From assembly GCA_937967505.1 (NCBI GenBank), contig CALCJM010000065.1, positions 1-53,229 on the forward strand: a stretch of 53,229 nt of DNA, written 5' to 3'. Shown here in pieces: positions 1-7,859 of the stretch. Position 1 is the first letter of the stretch. Each line of letters starts with the position of its first letter. A model generated the notes under the pieces. The model was not told where the DNA came from. It ran no database searches and was given only the letters and a program-made list of their open reading frames with translations. The translations under genes and the position numbers were made by a program. Source of the DNA: an uncultured Pirellulaceae bacterium (lineage in GTDB: Bacteria > Planctomycetota > Planctomycetia > Pirellulales > Pirellulaceae).

Positions 1-28
1 AAGCGTCTCGAAAATATTACAGTCGTCC

Positions 29-580
29 ATGTTGGTCTCCCCGTCGGCCAAAACCGACGTCAAAATTGAAAGTTTCGAAGGGCGACAGTGTCGCCTTCGG
101 GAGACCAATTTTCAACTTCTAACAATTTTTGGGACGCTTCCAATTCTACTGGTAGTTATCGCAGTACCCACGGCTCTGTTCATCACAGCACGTACGGTCT
201 TCAGCACACCTGGTCAATCCCCGCCGGCGGTCGTTGTCACGGATGAACAACAAGCCCAACGGTTTGCAACACCTGAAGCCTATTTCTCACATCACAACCC
301 TAACCCTCTCAGCTACCGTCAGGGACTACCTAACTTCAAAAGTAAGGTATCCAACAGCCTCAAGCGTGATATCCTGGAGCGGGACGGTTGTTTCGTAGCT
401 TGCGGGACAACGGACAACCTGATAGTCGAACACGGAATTGCCCTCTGCAACGGGGGCGACAACAGCCCCAAAAACCTCCACGCGCTTTGCACCGAATGTC
501 ACCAGATTAAGACACGTCTGGACCGATCCGTTCGGCGCAAAAGAAAGAAACTCTCACAATCTCAGAAAGACAAAGAATGA
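29..580 (+). CDS. HNH endonuclease-domain protein with an N-terminal membrane segment
   Basis: Predicted 183 aa. The C-terminal half (about residues 105-165) is a small HNH nuclease fold: a first cysteine pair (CFVACG), a catalytic-type His in IVEHGIAL, Asn in the KNLHALC segment and a final CTECHQIKT with Cys and His. A basic tail (RRKRKK) follows and could contact nucleic acid. Residues about 32-54 are strongly hydrophobic and read as one transmembrane helix. The first 30 codons run through a long inverted-repeat structure and are compositionally odd, so the true start may lie downstream or the upstream part may be outside the window. HNH proteins of this size include restriction nucleases, homing-type nucleases and element-borne orphans. 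The substrate cannot be told. It sits inside the element that ends at tRNA-Leu. Confidence 0.6.
   Translation: MLVSPSAKTDVKIESFEGRQCRLRETNFQLLTIFGTLPILLVVIAVPTALFITARTVFSTPGQSPPAVVVTDEQQAQRFATPEAYFSHHNPNPLSYRQGLPNFKSKVSNSLKRDILERDGCFVACGTTDNLIVEHGIALCNGGDNSPKNLHALCTECHQIKTRLDRSVRRKRKKLSQSQKDKE
34..108. repeat. Compound inverted repeat (two hairpins inside a closing stem)
   Basis: TTGGTCTCC near 32-40 pairs with GGAGACCAA near 101-109. Enclosed are two smaller hairpins: GTCGG/CCGAC around a CCAAAA loop, and GAAGGGCGACA/TGTCGCCTTC with a one-base bulge. The multibranch arrangement overlaps the 5' end of the HNH reading frame. It could be a folded ssDNA or RNA element, but no family is recognised. 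Confidence 0.45.
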
Positions 581-779
581 GTCAATACAGTTCCTGAATT
601 GCTGACCTCGCTCAAAGACTGACTACCGCTCCGCTCGAACATGAGAAGTACAACAAATATCTACTCGGGGCGAGGGACGTTGTTGGGTGCATCCCTTTGG
701 GGGCCGGCAGGAAATGAGCAGAGCTAGAGGGACATTATCAGCAAATGACAAATCAAATTTCTGAAGTCTTGGTTTTCAC

Positions 780-950
780 ATGCCGACGGATGTGAAGCTT
801 AGCGAAGAGACGCTTGAACGATCTAGAACCTATCTCACATTAGTTCAAGCGGTCTTGGTGGAGCATAAAAACGACCAAGCGGAGTGTGCCAATTGGGACA
901 GGGTGGAGTGGATAGAAAACATGGTACACAAGTTTTGTTGGCTCAAATGA
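780..950 (+). CDS. Small hypothetical protein (56 aa)
   Basis: ATG at 780 opens an uninterrupted 56-codon frame ending TGA at 948-950, just upstream of the next small gene. The product is mixed charged/hydrophobic with three Trp and two Cys near the C-terminus (ECANW, KFCWLK) and no signal peptide or membrane helix. There is no convincing Shine-Dalgarno sequence. I do not recognise a family. It may be an element-borne orphan or a chance frame. Confidence 0.35.
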   Translation: MPTDVKLSEETLERSRTYLTLVQAVLVEHKNDQAECANWDRVEWIENMVHKFCWLK

Positions 951-972
951 ATAGGTTCAGACAGGAGAGGTT

Positions 973-1329
973 ATGAGTTTTCAAGATGCTTGGCGTGCTT
1001 CAAATGATTCGGATCGTGAAACGTTTGCTCAAGAAGAGGTCGAAGACTGGACATGGGAGGACATTATTTCCGAAGAGGGTACGGCAGACGGAGGTGGTGT
1101 TTTTGAGGCATATCCAACGGTGCAGGAGGTCCGCAAGCAGAATGATGAAATGAATGTGATGATTTCCGTAGACTATGAAGAACATGTCTATCAAGGGTGT
1201 CCAGACATGCCAAGGGTGAACCAATGCCAGACAAACTTCGTCGCAACTGTCTACGATGACGGCAAAAACTATTCGCTGGATATATCTTATACCGAGCCGC
1301 CCCAAGGTCAGGGGAACGACTTCTATTGA
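973..1329 (+). CDS. Hypothetical acidic protein (118 aa)
   Basis: ATG at 973 has a good upstream ribosome-binding sequence (AGGAGAGG, about 5 nt spacing), which supports the start and is unusual in this window. The protein is acidic throughout the first 60 residues, contains two cysteines (QGCPDMP, VNQCQT) and ends with a beta-rich stretch (FVATVYDDGKNYSLDISY). No signal peptide or transmembrane segment is visible. The family is not recognised. It lies in the mobile element between the HNH protein and the replication gene. Confidence 0.55.
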   Translation: MSFQDAWRASNDSDRETFAQEEVEDWTWEDIISEEGTADGGGVFEAYPTVQEVRKQNDEMNVMISVDYEEHVYQGCPDMPRVNQCQTNFVATVYDDGKNYSLDISYTEPPQGQGNDFY

Positions 1330-1411
1330 TAGTGGCGTTGACTTGCCAAGCTTCCAAGCAATTTGTTAGAACAAGCGATTCTGATCAATAGCCAAAAACC
1401 AACGGTGAAAA

Positions 1412-1693
1412 ATGCTTACCAATCTTCAAAAACAGATTCTTCTCAAAATCGCTAACGGGTGTTTTGAAATTCGTTCAGATCTGGGCAAAACAACACTTGG
1501 CGACGAACACCGTGAAAAACTCTATGTTCTCGCTAACTACGCCTTTGCCCTGTATCACGATCTGAAAACGTCCGGCGTCGAACTTGAATTTTCTGGACGT
1601 AAAGTCCCACCAACAGACCCAAAATTCTTCTTTGATTTTCCAGTGCTCGAAGATATGGCGGGCCAACTCAATGGAATGGTGTCAGCCGCTTAA
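1412..1693 (+). CDS. Hypothetical protein (93 aa)
   Basis: A 93-residue, mainly helical soluble protein starting MLTNLQKQILLKIANGCFE. The spacing from the preceding small gene (about 80 nt, same strand) suggests co-transcription. One cysteine, no signal peptide, no membrane helix and no recognisable motif. Both small proteins look like cargo or accessory orphans of the integrated element. Confidence that it is coding rests on frame length, start context and absence of a better overlapping frame. Confidence 0.5.
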   Translation: MLTNLQKQILLKIANGCFEIRSDLGKTTLGDEHREKLYVLANYAFALYHDLKTSGVELEFSGRKVPPTDPKFFFDFPVLEDMAGQLNGMVSAA

Positions 1694-2305
1694 GCGGTCC
1701 TTATAATTCGCCCGCGACGCCCGACAATTGCCAACGGGGCGGCGGGATAACCAGACTGCCCTCTCATTTTTCCGGTGGAGTGTTCACGAACAACAGCGTC
1801 AACGTCTGCCTGATATATGCTCAGGCAGATCCTCCCACCGTCCCACAATCATCATCAATCGGCTATCGTTTCTGATGTGGTCCCAGATTTTGGCCACCAC
1901 CGTAAATACTGGTTTTTCCCGCACCATATTGATTGCCATTGCGGGTTCGACCCCGTATCCTATGACGTCCGCAAACTGCTTCAGTCATATCAGCCGAATG
2001 CACAAACTGATGTTTCCCGTCTGCATCGGCGTGAAACTCCGAATGCAAAACTACAGCCAGTGCCCCTGCCTCAGTCACATCGACAAAAGGCAGACGACAT
2101 GTCACATCTCCGAGAAATATCCCGTTGCCCTTCTCGGATAGATGCCGAGTTTAGCGATTGTTGACAGCCAGCCTTGCCATCAAACGGCTTGAACATCCAA
2201 GTTGGTTCTTCTCGAGCGTCAATAGGAACCAAACTCACCAGCACTTCTATATTTGAGTTTGGTAATGAGCATCAAAAAACAATGAATCCCATGCCGAGCA
2301 AACTT
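1694..2305. other. Long stretch without a convincing gene
   Basis: Several mutually overlapping frames exist on both strands (for example 1728-2141 plus, 1863-2105 minus) but none has a believable start, recognisable domain or normal composition. The minus-strand frame can be extended upstream without stops for a short distance and might be the worn remnant of a gene. I see no tRNA, terminator or promoter I would defend. Confidence 0.4.
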
Positions 2306-2446
2306 GCGGCCGCGTGAGCGGCCGCTCAATCTTGATTTGTGAAGCCTCTTGGAAAGAGGCGGAACGCATTTTAAGGCCATGCAAAGCATGGGGCGTAGCG
2401 GAGCGAAGGGTTGGAATAGATTGACAATTTATGGGCGGTAGCCCAT
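2306..2446. repeat. Cluster of four short hairpins upstream of the origin
   Basis: Four perfect stem-loops in 141 bp: GCGGCCGC (2306-2313) / GCGGCCGC (2318-2325) with GTGA loop; GCCTCTT (2344-2350) / AAGAGGC (2354-2360) with GGA loop; CCATGC (2377-2382) / GCATGG (2386-2391) with AAA loop; ATGGGC (2431-2436) / GCCCAT (2441-2446) with GGTA tetraloop. The linkers are also purine-rich (GGAGCGAAGGGTTGG). This fits a structured RNA or a single-strand replication or transfer origin beside the rep gene. No T-tract makes any of them a clean terminator. Confidence 0.5.
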
Positions 2447-2491
2447 TCAATATCATCTTTCTTGAATCAAGTGCATGAGGTAAAAGTTGAG

Positions 2492-2707
2492 TTGTCCACA
2501 GCCTGCTTCAAGTTTCCTGTGTGTTAAATATGTGTTAAACAAGTGTTACGCTGTGGGTGGCTTGCTCTAACCTTTTGATAAAGCACTCGAAGTAGAAACG
2601 GGCGGTGTGTGAAAGCACGAAAGTTGGTGTGTAGAAGCACGAAACTTCTTGACATCGGTGTGCGAAAGCACGATTGTCATCTAATGGTGGATGAAAACAC
2701 GAATGAT
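2492..2707. other. Putative iteron-type replication origin
   Basis: Reading toward the rep gene: a DnaA-box-like TTGTCCACA at 2492-2500 (one mismatch to TTATCCACA); three GTGTTA-starting repeats at 2521, 2532 and 2543, spaced exactly 11 bp; then four about 22-bp iterons starting at 2604, 2626, 2657 and 2686 with the shared pattern GGTGTGNGAAAGCACGA, the last one diverged. DnaA box, AT-rich short repeats and iterons next to an initiator gene are the classic arrangement of an iteron-controlled plasmid origin. The iterons overlap the 5' end of the long rep frame, which implies either autoregulation at the operator or a true start at 2684. Confidence 0.65.
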
Positions 2708-3730
2708 AAGACGCCCCTGCTTCCAGATCGCTACCCGGTGGCGGATTTCTTTATCTGCGACGTTGCAGAAGCGTCCCTTAAAGACGATCTGGGGTCGATG
2801 GAGCATCCGATTTTTTCGCTGTCAACCAAGCCAGAAACTCGACCACGAGAGTATGTGCACAACGGCGTGAAAGTGACGGTAGCCCCAAGTGCCTATGGAC
2901 TTGCCACAATTCACGACAAAGACATTCTGATTTACTGCATCAGTCAACTCATGGCAAAGGCAAATGCTGGTGAAGACATTAGCAAGACTATTCATATCAA
3001 AGCCTATGACCTTCTGGTTGCAACAAACCGTCGAACAGACGGTCGGGGATATGAGCAGCTTGAAAACGCATTGGATCGTCTAGGTGGCACGCGAATTAAG
3101 ACGAATCTCAAAACAAACGAAGAGACAACGAGGGAAGGATTCGGCCTAATCGACAACTGGCGTATTGTGACCCGTCACGATTCGGAACGCATGTCCCAGC
3201 TAAGAATCAACCTGTCGGACTGGGTTTTTAACGCAGTGGTGGGCAAGGAAGTGCTGACACTTCATCGCAACTATTTTCGACTACGAAAATCGCTGGAACG
3301 CAGAATGTACGAGCTAGCCCGCAAGCACGCGGGGCACAAAGCCGAGTGGAAAATTTCACTCGGTCTTCTGCAAAAAAAGTGTGCTTCGGCATCGTCATTA
3401 AAAGAGTTTCGACGCATGGTTTCAAAAATTTCGGCACACGACCAGCAATTTCACCACATGCCGGACTACTCTGTTACACTCGATGAAGACGACATGGTCG
3501 TCTTTCGCAACCGCGGTAGCATGCAAAAGCATGAATCGAGTGGAGTTGAATCAAGATCACTCAAGGCAGAGACATACGATCAGGCTCAAGCAGCGGCGCC
3601 GGGCTGGGATATCTACTTGCTGGAGCAACAATGGCGAGGTAGTAGCTTCAATGAGCCAGCACGCGACCCCGACGCCGCCTTCATAGGATTCTGCGCAAGA
3701 CTATTTGAGCTGCGTGGACAGCCAAGCTGA
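2684..3730 (+). CDS. Replication initiator protein (RepA / RPA-type)
   Basis: About 348 aa from ATG 2684. The frame is open from a GTG at 2609, but those 25 codons are simply translated iterons, so I prefer the ATG. The N-terminal half has the features of plasmid RepA initiators: a segment with the HPIFSLSTKP motif, the ILIYCISQLMAKAN helix and the recurrent YEQLENALDRLGGTRIKTN winged-helix stretch. A second winged-helix region covers the WVFNAVVGKEVLTLHRNYFRL segment and the following SLERRMYELARKH. The C-terminal about 80 residues look like a flexible tail. It would bind the iterons just upstream and open the adjacent AT-rich repeats. Its presence beside an integrase suggests a plasmid-like integrated element able to excise and replicate. 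Confidence 0.8.
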   Translation: MVDENTNDKTPLLPDRYPVADFFICDVAEASLKDDLGSMEHPIFSLSTKPETRPREYVHNGVKVTVAPSAYGLATIHDKDILIYCISQLMAKANAGEDISKTIHIKAYDLLVATNRRTDGRGYEQLENALDRLGGTRIKTNLKTNEETTREGFGLIDNWRIVTRHDSERMSQLRINLSDWVFNAVVGKEVLTLHRNYFRLRKSLERRMYELARKHAGHKAEWKISLGLLQKKCASASSLKEFRRMVSKISAHDQQFHHMPDYSVTLDEDDMVVFRNRGSMQKHESSGVESRSLKAETYDQAQAAAPGWDIYLLEQQWRGSSFNEPARDPDAAFIGFCARLFELRGQPS

Positions 3731-3773
3731 ACTAGCTAGCTACGTTGCCGCCAATCCATGCGCATGAAATCTT

Positions 3774-5069
3774 TCACCCAAAGACCTTGTCGATCGCCGC
3801 TTGCTTTACATCCGGGAAAAGGTGGCGATATCTGCGTCGCATTTCTTCAGTCGTATTGCCGATAAAATCATCAATGATGCGTTGGTCGATTCCAGAGGAA
3901 GCTAGATTGCTTATGAAGCTGTGCCGCAGGCAATGCCAACCCTTAATTCGATCCCATTGGCTTCCTTTCAAGGTCTGCCGAAAGTGAGATTGAGCTTGGT
4001 CTCTGGTAATTGGCATTGCACACTCGCGGCCCGACTTCAATTGAGCGAAGGTTGAAAGGCCACCGGGATGCAGTTCAAACCATTGAGTCATGATCTGGTT
4101 TAAACTGCATGTCAGTGGCACGCGACGAGTAGAATTGCGGCCCTTTACTCGTTTTCGCTCTCGAATGGTGACCACCTTTTGATCGAAGTCAAAGTCAGAT
4201 CGTTGCGACCTCAAAATTTCACTTCGTCGAGCCCCTGTAAATGCTGCCATCGCAAACATGGGATAAATGAAGTCATGATTCTGATTCTCTTTCACGTATT
4301 CAAGTAGCTCATCTACTTCTGTTTTCCGCAGATACAGGCAGTCCCACAACGTTTCAACTTCACGAGAGGTTAAATGTCCTAAGTCGACTTGCCTTTTGAT
4401 TTCAGACCATGTCTGAAAGGGTGGCTTCTCTGTAGTTTTGGGATATCTCAGCCCTCGGCTTGGAAAGGCACCTGACACAATTGGGATCGTGCTGGCCCAT
4501 CGCCAGAGGCTCCCAAGCGTCGTAATCTCTTTTCGTATTGTCGTTGCTGTCACAAGCGTTCGAACACCCTCATTTTTCGTTGGGCTGTTGCCGCTCGTCC
4601 GATCCTGGAAATACTGTGTGGTCTCTTTGGCGCGTTGCTTTACATAATATTGGAGGCTTTGTCCTGTCAGTTTGGCAATGTCGAAACGTGGTTTTAGTAT
4701 CCGCAGCAGATGCCGTTTGTGGATGTGTAACATCTTTAGCGTTTCGGGCTCGATGTTGCCGTTTGGAATCGCATCAAAGAAATCATTAAACGCCTCCTCC
4801 AGCGTGAGACACTTTGGTTCTATGTTTGACTGGCTAGTCGTCTTGGCAACTGCTGGATCTCCATTCGACAATACGTAGTCAATTGCCGAAACGTTTTCGG
4901 GCAATTGAATCTTGCCACGTTTCAGGAGATCGGCAGACTCCTGAATTTCTTCTAACCGGGCGACGGCTTTCGATTCCACTTTGGTGCTGAGTGAGCGTTT
5001 GTAACGTTTACCTCGGATGCGGATGACGATGTGGAAAACACCTGTTGGCTCTTGTTGAAGTGATGCCAT
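3774..5069 (-). CDS. Tyrosine recombinase / site-specific integrase of the tRNA-Leu element
   Basis: About 431 aa from ATG 5069 (MASLQQEPTG). The frame extends to a GTG at 5195 but the extra 42 residues do not look like an integrase N-terminus. Layout: an N-terminal arm-binding domain with GKRYKRSLSTK, a SAM-like core-binding domain, then the catalytic domain. Catalytic residues visible are Arg in FTGARRSEIL, the HCLRHSF box (His-x-x-Arg-His) and the nucleophile Tyr in RRRYRHLFP. The gene lies beside the 3' end of tRNA-Leu, the usual place for an integrase that uses a tRNA 3' end as attachment site. It is convergent with the rep gene. Confidence 0.9.
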   Translation of the reverse strand: MASLQQEPTGVFHIVIRIRGKRYKRSLSTKVESKAVARLEEIQESADLLKRGKIQLPENVSAIDYVLSNGDPAVAKTTSQSNIEPKCLTLEEAFNDFFDAIPNGNIEPETLKMLHIHKRHLLRILKPRFDIAKLTGQSLQYYVKQRAKETTQYFQDRTSGNSPTKNEGVRTLVTATTIRKEITTLGSLWRWASTIPIVSGAFPSRGLRYPKTTEKPPFQTWSEIKRQVDLGHLTSREVETLWDCLYLRKTEVDELLEYVKENQNHDFIYPMFAMAAFTGARRSEILRSQRSDFDFDQKVVTIRERKRVKGRNSTRRVPLTCSLNQIMTQWFELHPGGLSTFAQLKSGRECAMPITRDQAQSHFRQTLKGSQWDRIKGWHCLRHSFISNLASSGIDQRIIDDFIGNTTEEMRRRYRHLFPDVKQAAIDKVFG

Positions 5070-5162
5070 TGCGAGGGCCTCTATTGGGAGATGCGGAAGA
5101 TTTAAGGCTAGGCACGATGCCCAGCCAAAACCAGCGACGTAAAACCAACAGAAACCCAATGT

Positions 5163-5184
5163 TGTCACTTGTTGTGTCACTTGT
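5163..5184. repeat. Tandem 10-bp direct repeat near the integrase
   Basis: TGTCACTTGT occurs at 5163-5172 and again at 5175-5184, a 12-bp period, between the integrase start and the tRNA-Leu terminator. The position and helical spacing suit arm-type integrase binding sites, but that is inference. Confidence 0.35.
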
Positions 5185-5194
5185 GATCGCGACA

Positions 5195-5233
5195 CGAAAA
5201 AAGGGCTTTCATCAAAACTGATGAAAACCCTTT
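5195..5233 (-). terminator. Rho-independent terminator of tRNA-Leu
   Basis: Read on the minus strand, AAAGGGTTTTCATCA (5233-5219) pairs with TGATGAAAGCCCTTT (5214-5200) around a GTTT loop, a 15-bp stem with one mismatch, followed by a run of Ts. It begins about 10 nt after the tRNA 3' end. It lies on the element side of the tRNA, so it was either imported with the element or restored by it. Confidence 0.75.
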
Positions 5234-5243
5234 AATTGTTGAG

Positions 5244-5326
5244 TGGGGGTGACAGGAATTGAACCTGCACGCCCAAAGGGCACTAGATCCTAAATCTAGC
5301 GCGTCTGCCAGTTCCGCCACACCCCC
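5244..5326 (-). tRNA. tRNA-Leu (anticodon UAG)
   Basis: Class II tRNA of 83 nt without encoded CCA. Acceptor GGGGGTG (5326-5320) pairs with CACCCCC near 5245-5251. The anticodon stem GCTAGA/TCTAG(T) encloses TTTAGGA, giving anticodon TAG. A long variable arm (GTGCCCTTTGGGCGT) is typical of Leu tRNA. The T-arm reads GCAGGTTCAATTCCTGT. It is the probable integration site of the element lying to its 3' side. A second copy of the tRNA 3' end, expected at the far element boundary, is not inside this window. Confidence 0.95.
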
Positions 5327-5585
5327 ATCTACAAAAAACACAAAACCGAAGCCTTGGTGTAGCCTCGAAATTTCACGTTCCTTATTTTCAGATCTTAAAT
5401 CATCGAAAGAGTCGCGAAAAGGTTTGTTCACTAGGTTTCCAGTCAGATTTCACGAAATTTACAACCCGCCAGTAGCATTCCGTACTGTCACTGGCGATCG
5501 GTTCTCGCAAAAGGTGCCTGTTACGCAAACCATCGGCTTTTCGGTTCACGGCAAATCCAAAAAAGGCCTTTTCAAGAAACACTCA

Positions 5586-6350
5586 ATGCCGACAAACGAA
5601 ACATGTTACACCGCTGAGGACCGCTGTTGGGATCCACCCAAACGCCGGACTTTCATGCGTATGACGTGGATCGACCTCCTGTTCATGCATTACCAAGTCG
5701 ATGCCAACCTCCTCGAAGGCCTCCTGCCAAATTCTGTAAAACTTGACACCTTCGAAGGGCAAGCCTGGATTGGCATCGTCCCCTTTCGAATGGCAAACGT
5801 GGCCCCTCGGTGGATGCCCGAGCTGCCGCTGGTCTCACGATTTCCGGAACTGAACGTCAGAACCTACGTGACGATCGACGGGAAACCGGGCGTCTGGTTC
5901 TTCTCGCTGGATGCAACCAGCAAAATCGCCGTCCGGACAGCGCGGTGGTTGTTCCACCTGAACTATGTCGATGCCAGTATCCAGTTGAAAAAAACGCCCC
6001 GCCAATCCTCAGGGAAGTGGATTCACTACCACTGCATCCGAACAGACCCTACCGCGCCGCCAGCCGAATTAAATTGCGAGTATCGCCCCATGGGAGATTG
6101 GTATTTTGCCAAACCAGACACGCTGGTCCACTGGCTGACCGCGCGATACTGTCTGTACACAACCAGCCCCCAAGGCCAACTGTTTCGGGGTGAAATCAAC
6201 CACCAGCCTTGGCGACTGCGCGACGCACAGGCAATCGTTCACGACAATACGATGACCGAGGGCTTGGGCCTGGAGCTTGGCGAACAAAAACCGCTACTGC
6301 ATTTCTCCAAAGAAACCAAAGTTGTCGCATGGTCGCTGGACAAAGTTTGA
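5586..6350 (+). CDS. DUF2071 (YqjF-like) protein
   Basis: About 254 aa from ATG 5586. The open frame runs further upstream, but that part is an antisense reading of the tRNA gene. Family features: the opening MTWIDLLFMHYQVD stretch, LPNSVKLDTFEGQAWIGIVPFRM, FPELNVRTYVTIDGKPGVWFFSLDA, and the closing YCLYTTSPQGQLFRGEINHQPW. These are hallmarks of DUF2071/YqjF proteins, which share an acetoacetate-decarboxylase-like barrel but have no established general reaction. It is cytosolic, with no signal peptide. It is the first host gene after the tRNA-Leu boundary and is convergent with the exported haem-protein gene. Confidence 0.85.
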   Translation: MPTNETCYTAEDRCWDPPKRRTFMRMTWIDLLFMHYQVDANLLEGLLPNSVKLDTFEGQAWIGIVPFRMANVAPRWMPELPLVSRFPELNVRTYVTIDGKPGVWFFSLDATSKIAVRTARWLFHLNYVDASIQLKKTPRQSSGKWIHYHCIRTDPTAPPAELNCEYRPMGDWYFAKPDTLVHWLTARYCLYTTSPQGQLFRGEINHQPWRLRDAQAIVHDNTMTEGLGLELGEQKPLLHFSKETKVVAWSLDKV

Positions 6351-6435
6351 AAGAGCCGACAGTTTCCACATGTGCCAACAACAGGAAAACCATTTCCCCT
6401 GTTGAAACAGAATCCGCCCCTGAGTGCCAAGAACG

Positions 6436-7761
6436 CTACTTCGCAACGCGCGCGAATTTGGCAAAACCGGGTTTGGTATCCCGCAGTATTTCTGAGATCG
6501 CATCTTTATCCGTCCCGGTCAAATGCTCGAATCCATCGGTCGTTTTGCCGGTCAAAACACTGTTCAGACGCTCATACACCAAATCCAACATCGCCGTGGG
6601 TAGCGCGTCGAACGACGGGCTGTAAATCAAATAGCTGCAAGGATACTTGAACAGCCGTTTTTCCAGATCGAACTGACGCAAATCACGGCCCTGGGAGTCC
6701 GCTTGAGACTCCCCTTCCCTGCTGGTTTGAAAATCTTTGGCGAAAGTGGAACTGCCAGCAACCGCCGAGGTCAACTGGAACTCGTCAGCAAACAACAAAT
6801 GTTTCACCACATTGTCAGCCGCTGAATTTAATCGACGAATCGTCGAGTCACTGACAAAGTCTTCGTTTCGTTCGAGCGCCTCGTTCATCATTTTCTGATA
6901 CGCCAGCGCTTTGCGGCAGGTGTAATTGGCCTTAGTGACCGCGTTGTGCATTTGAGTTTGATGTTCCAACACCATCATGGCCACAATGTCGCTGGAATCG
7001 GTGATGTATTTGCCTCGCCTGACGCGTTGGGGTAAGGACGCCAGGTTGGCCCCTTGGTCATATTGAAGTTCGGCTGTGTCAGAAGGAACAAACAGGTTTC
7101 CACGATGTCGCATGGTTCCATGGTTGCCGGTGATGTACCAGCCACCGAACCGGTCAATAAAATCAGTCGAGACATCTGTCGTAGTGGTCCCCAATTCGAA
7201 CCGTGGCTGACCGTTCGATTCGGCGAACACCGACCGGATCAGAAAACCGGGCACGTTCTGGGTTTTACCTGTACCGTGACAGCTTAAACAGCTGGTATTG
7301 TCGCGCTTCAAGGAGGACAACGCGCCCTTGCGGGTTTTCTCTTTGGTGCTGAGTGTATAAAACACGGCCCCCAGCTGCGGATCGACCGCTGCAATTTCGT
7401 ACAGCCGGGCGTTAGGAACTGCACCGATGTAGACATTGTCATTAAAGTAAATCGCGCGCGGGTTGGTGGGCGTAATGTAACGGATCTGCAAGCTGGTTTT
7501 GGAGAACACCAGCAGCTGCGAGGAAGCCGGGATAGACAGTTCCTTCAACAAGGACGGCAACCAACCGTGATTCTTATCCCAGGAGAGTGCTTTTTCGCCG
7601 GCGTCGATTTGCCGGATGAGTTTGGCAACCGGGTCGGTGGCGGTGGTTTGGCTGTAGAGGATCGGCTTCTGGTCGTAATCGGTTGACTGGCCAGAGGCGG
7701 AAACGCCGCAGCAAGCGACACTCAGGATGACAGCTCCTGCGATCAGGCAATATCGAATCAT
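6436..7761 (-). CDS. Exported cytochrome c-like protein with one CXXCH
   Basis: About 441 aa from ATG 7761 (MIRYCLIAGAVILSVACCGV), which gives a clean signal peptide. The frame continues upstream to 7827, with another ATG at 7788, so the start is not certain. A single haem-attachment motif CLSCHGTGK lies near residue 165, preceded by FYTLSTKEKTRKG and flanked by residues that recall planctomycete periplasmic proteins with isolated c-type motifs. A Met-rich stretch later (MMVLEHQTQMHNAV) could supply an axial ligand. Function is unknown. It could act in periplasmic electron transfer. It is the last gene of the minus-strand run that contains the biotin genes, about 100 nt after bioC, and probably has its own role. 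Confidence 0.6.
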   Translation of the reverse strand: MIRYCLIAGAVILSVACCGVSASGQSTDYDQKPILYSQTTATDPVAKLIRQIDAGEKALSWDKNHGWLPSLLKELSIPASSQLLVFSKTSLQIRYITPTNPRAIYFNDNVYIGAVPNARLYEIAAVDPQLGAVFYTLSTKEKTRKGALSSLKRDNTSCLSCHGTGKTQNVPGFLIRSVFAESNGQPRFELGTTTTDVSTDFIDRFGGWYITGNHGTMRHRGNLFVPSDTAELQYDQGANLASLPQRVRRGKYITDSSDIVAMMVLEHQTQMHNAVTKANYTCRKALAYQKMMNEALERNEDFVSDSTIRRLNSAADNVVKHLLFADEFQLTSAVAGSSTFAKDFQTSREGESQADSQGRDLRQFDLEKRLFKYPCSYLIYSPSFDALPTAMLDLVYERLNSVLTGKTTDGFEHLTGTDKDAISEILRDTKPGFAKFARVAK

Positions 7762-7859
7762 GGATTCACTGTGAGTAGGTATTAGCATTCGTGTTTCACG
7801 GCGCGAGCGGAATTTTTCTTGCGGCAAAACAGGGACACGCCAGCGACCATTGTGCCACT

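Noticed and set aside
1728..2164. Overlapping frames in the element
   Set aside because: Three frames on two strands overlap with abnormal composition and no domain.
5259..5585. Upstream part of the DUF2071 reading frame
   Set aside because: It reads antisense through tRNA-Leu and has no homology, and a good ATG at 5586 starts the conserved domain.
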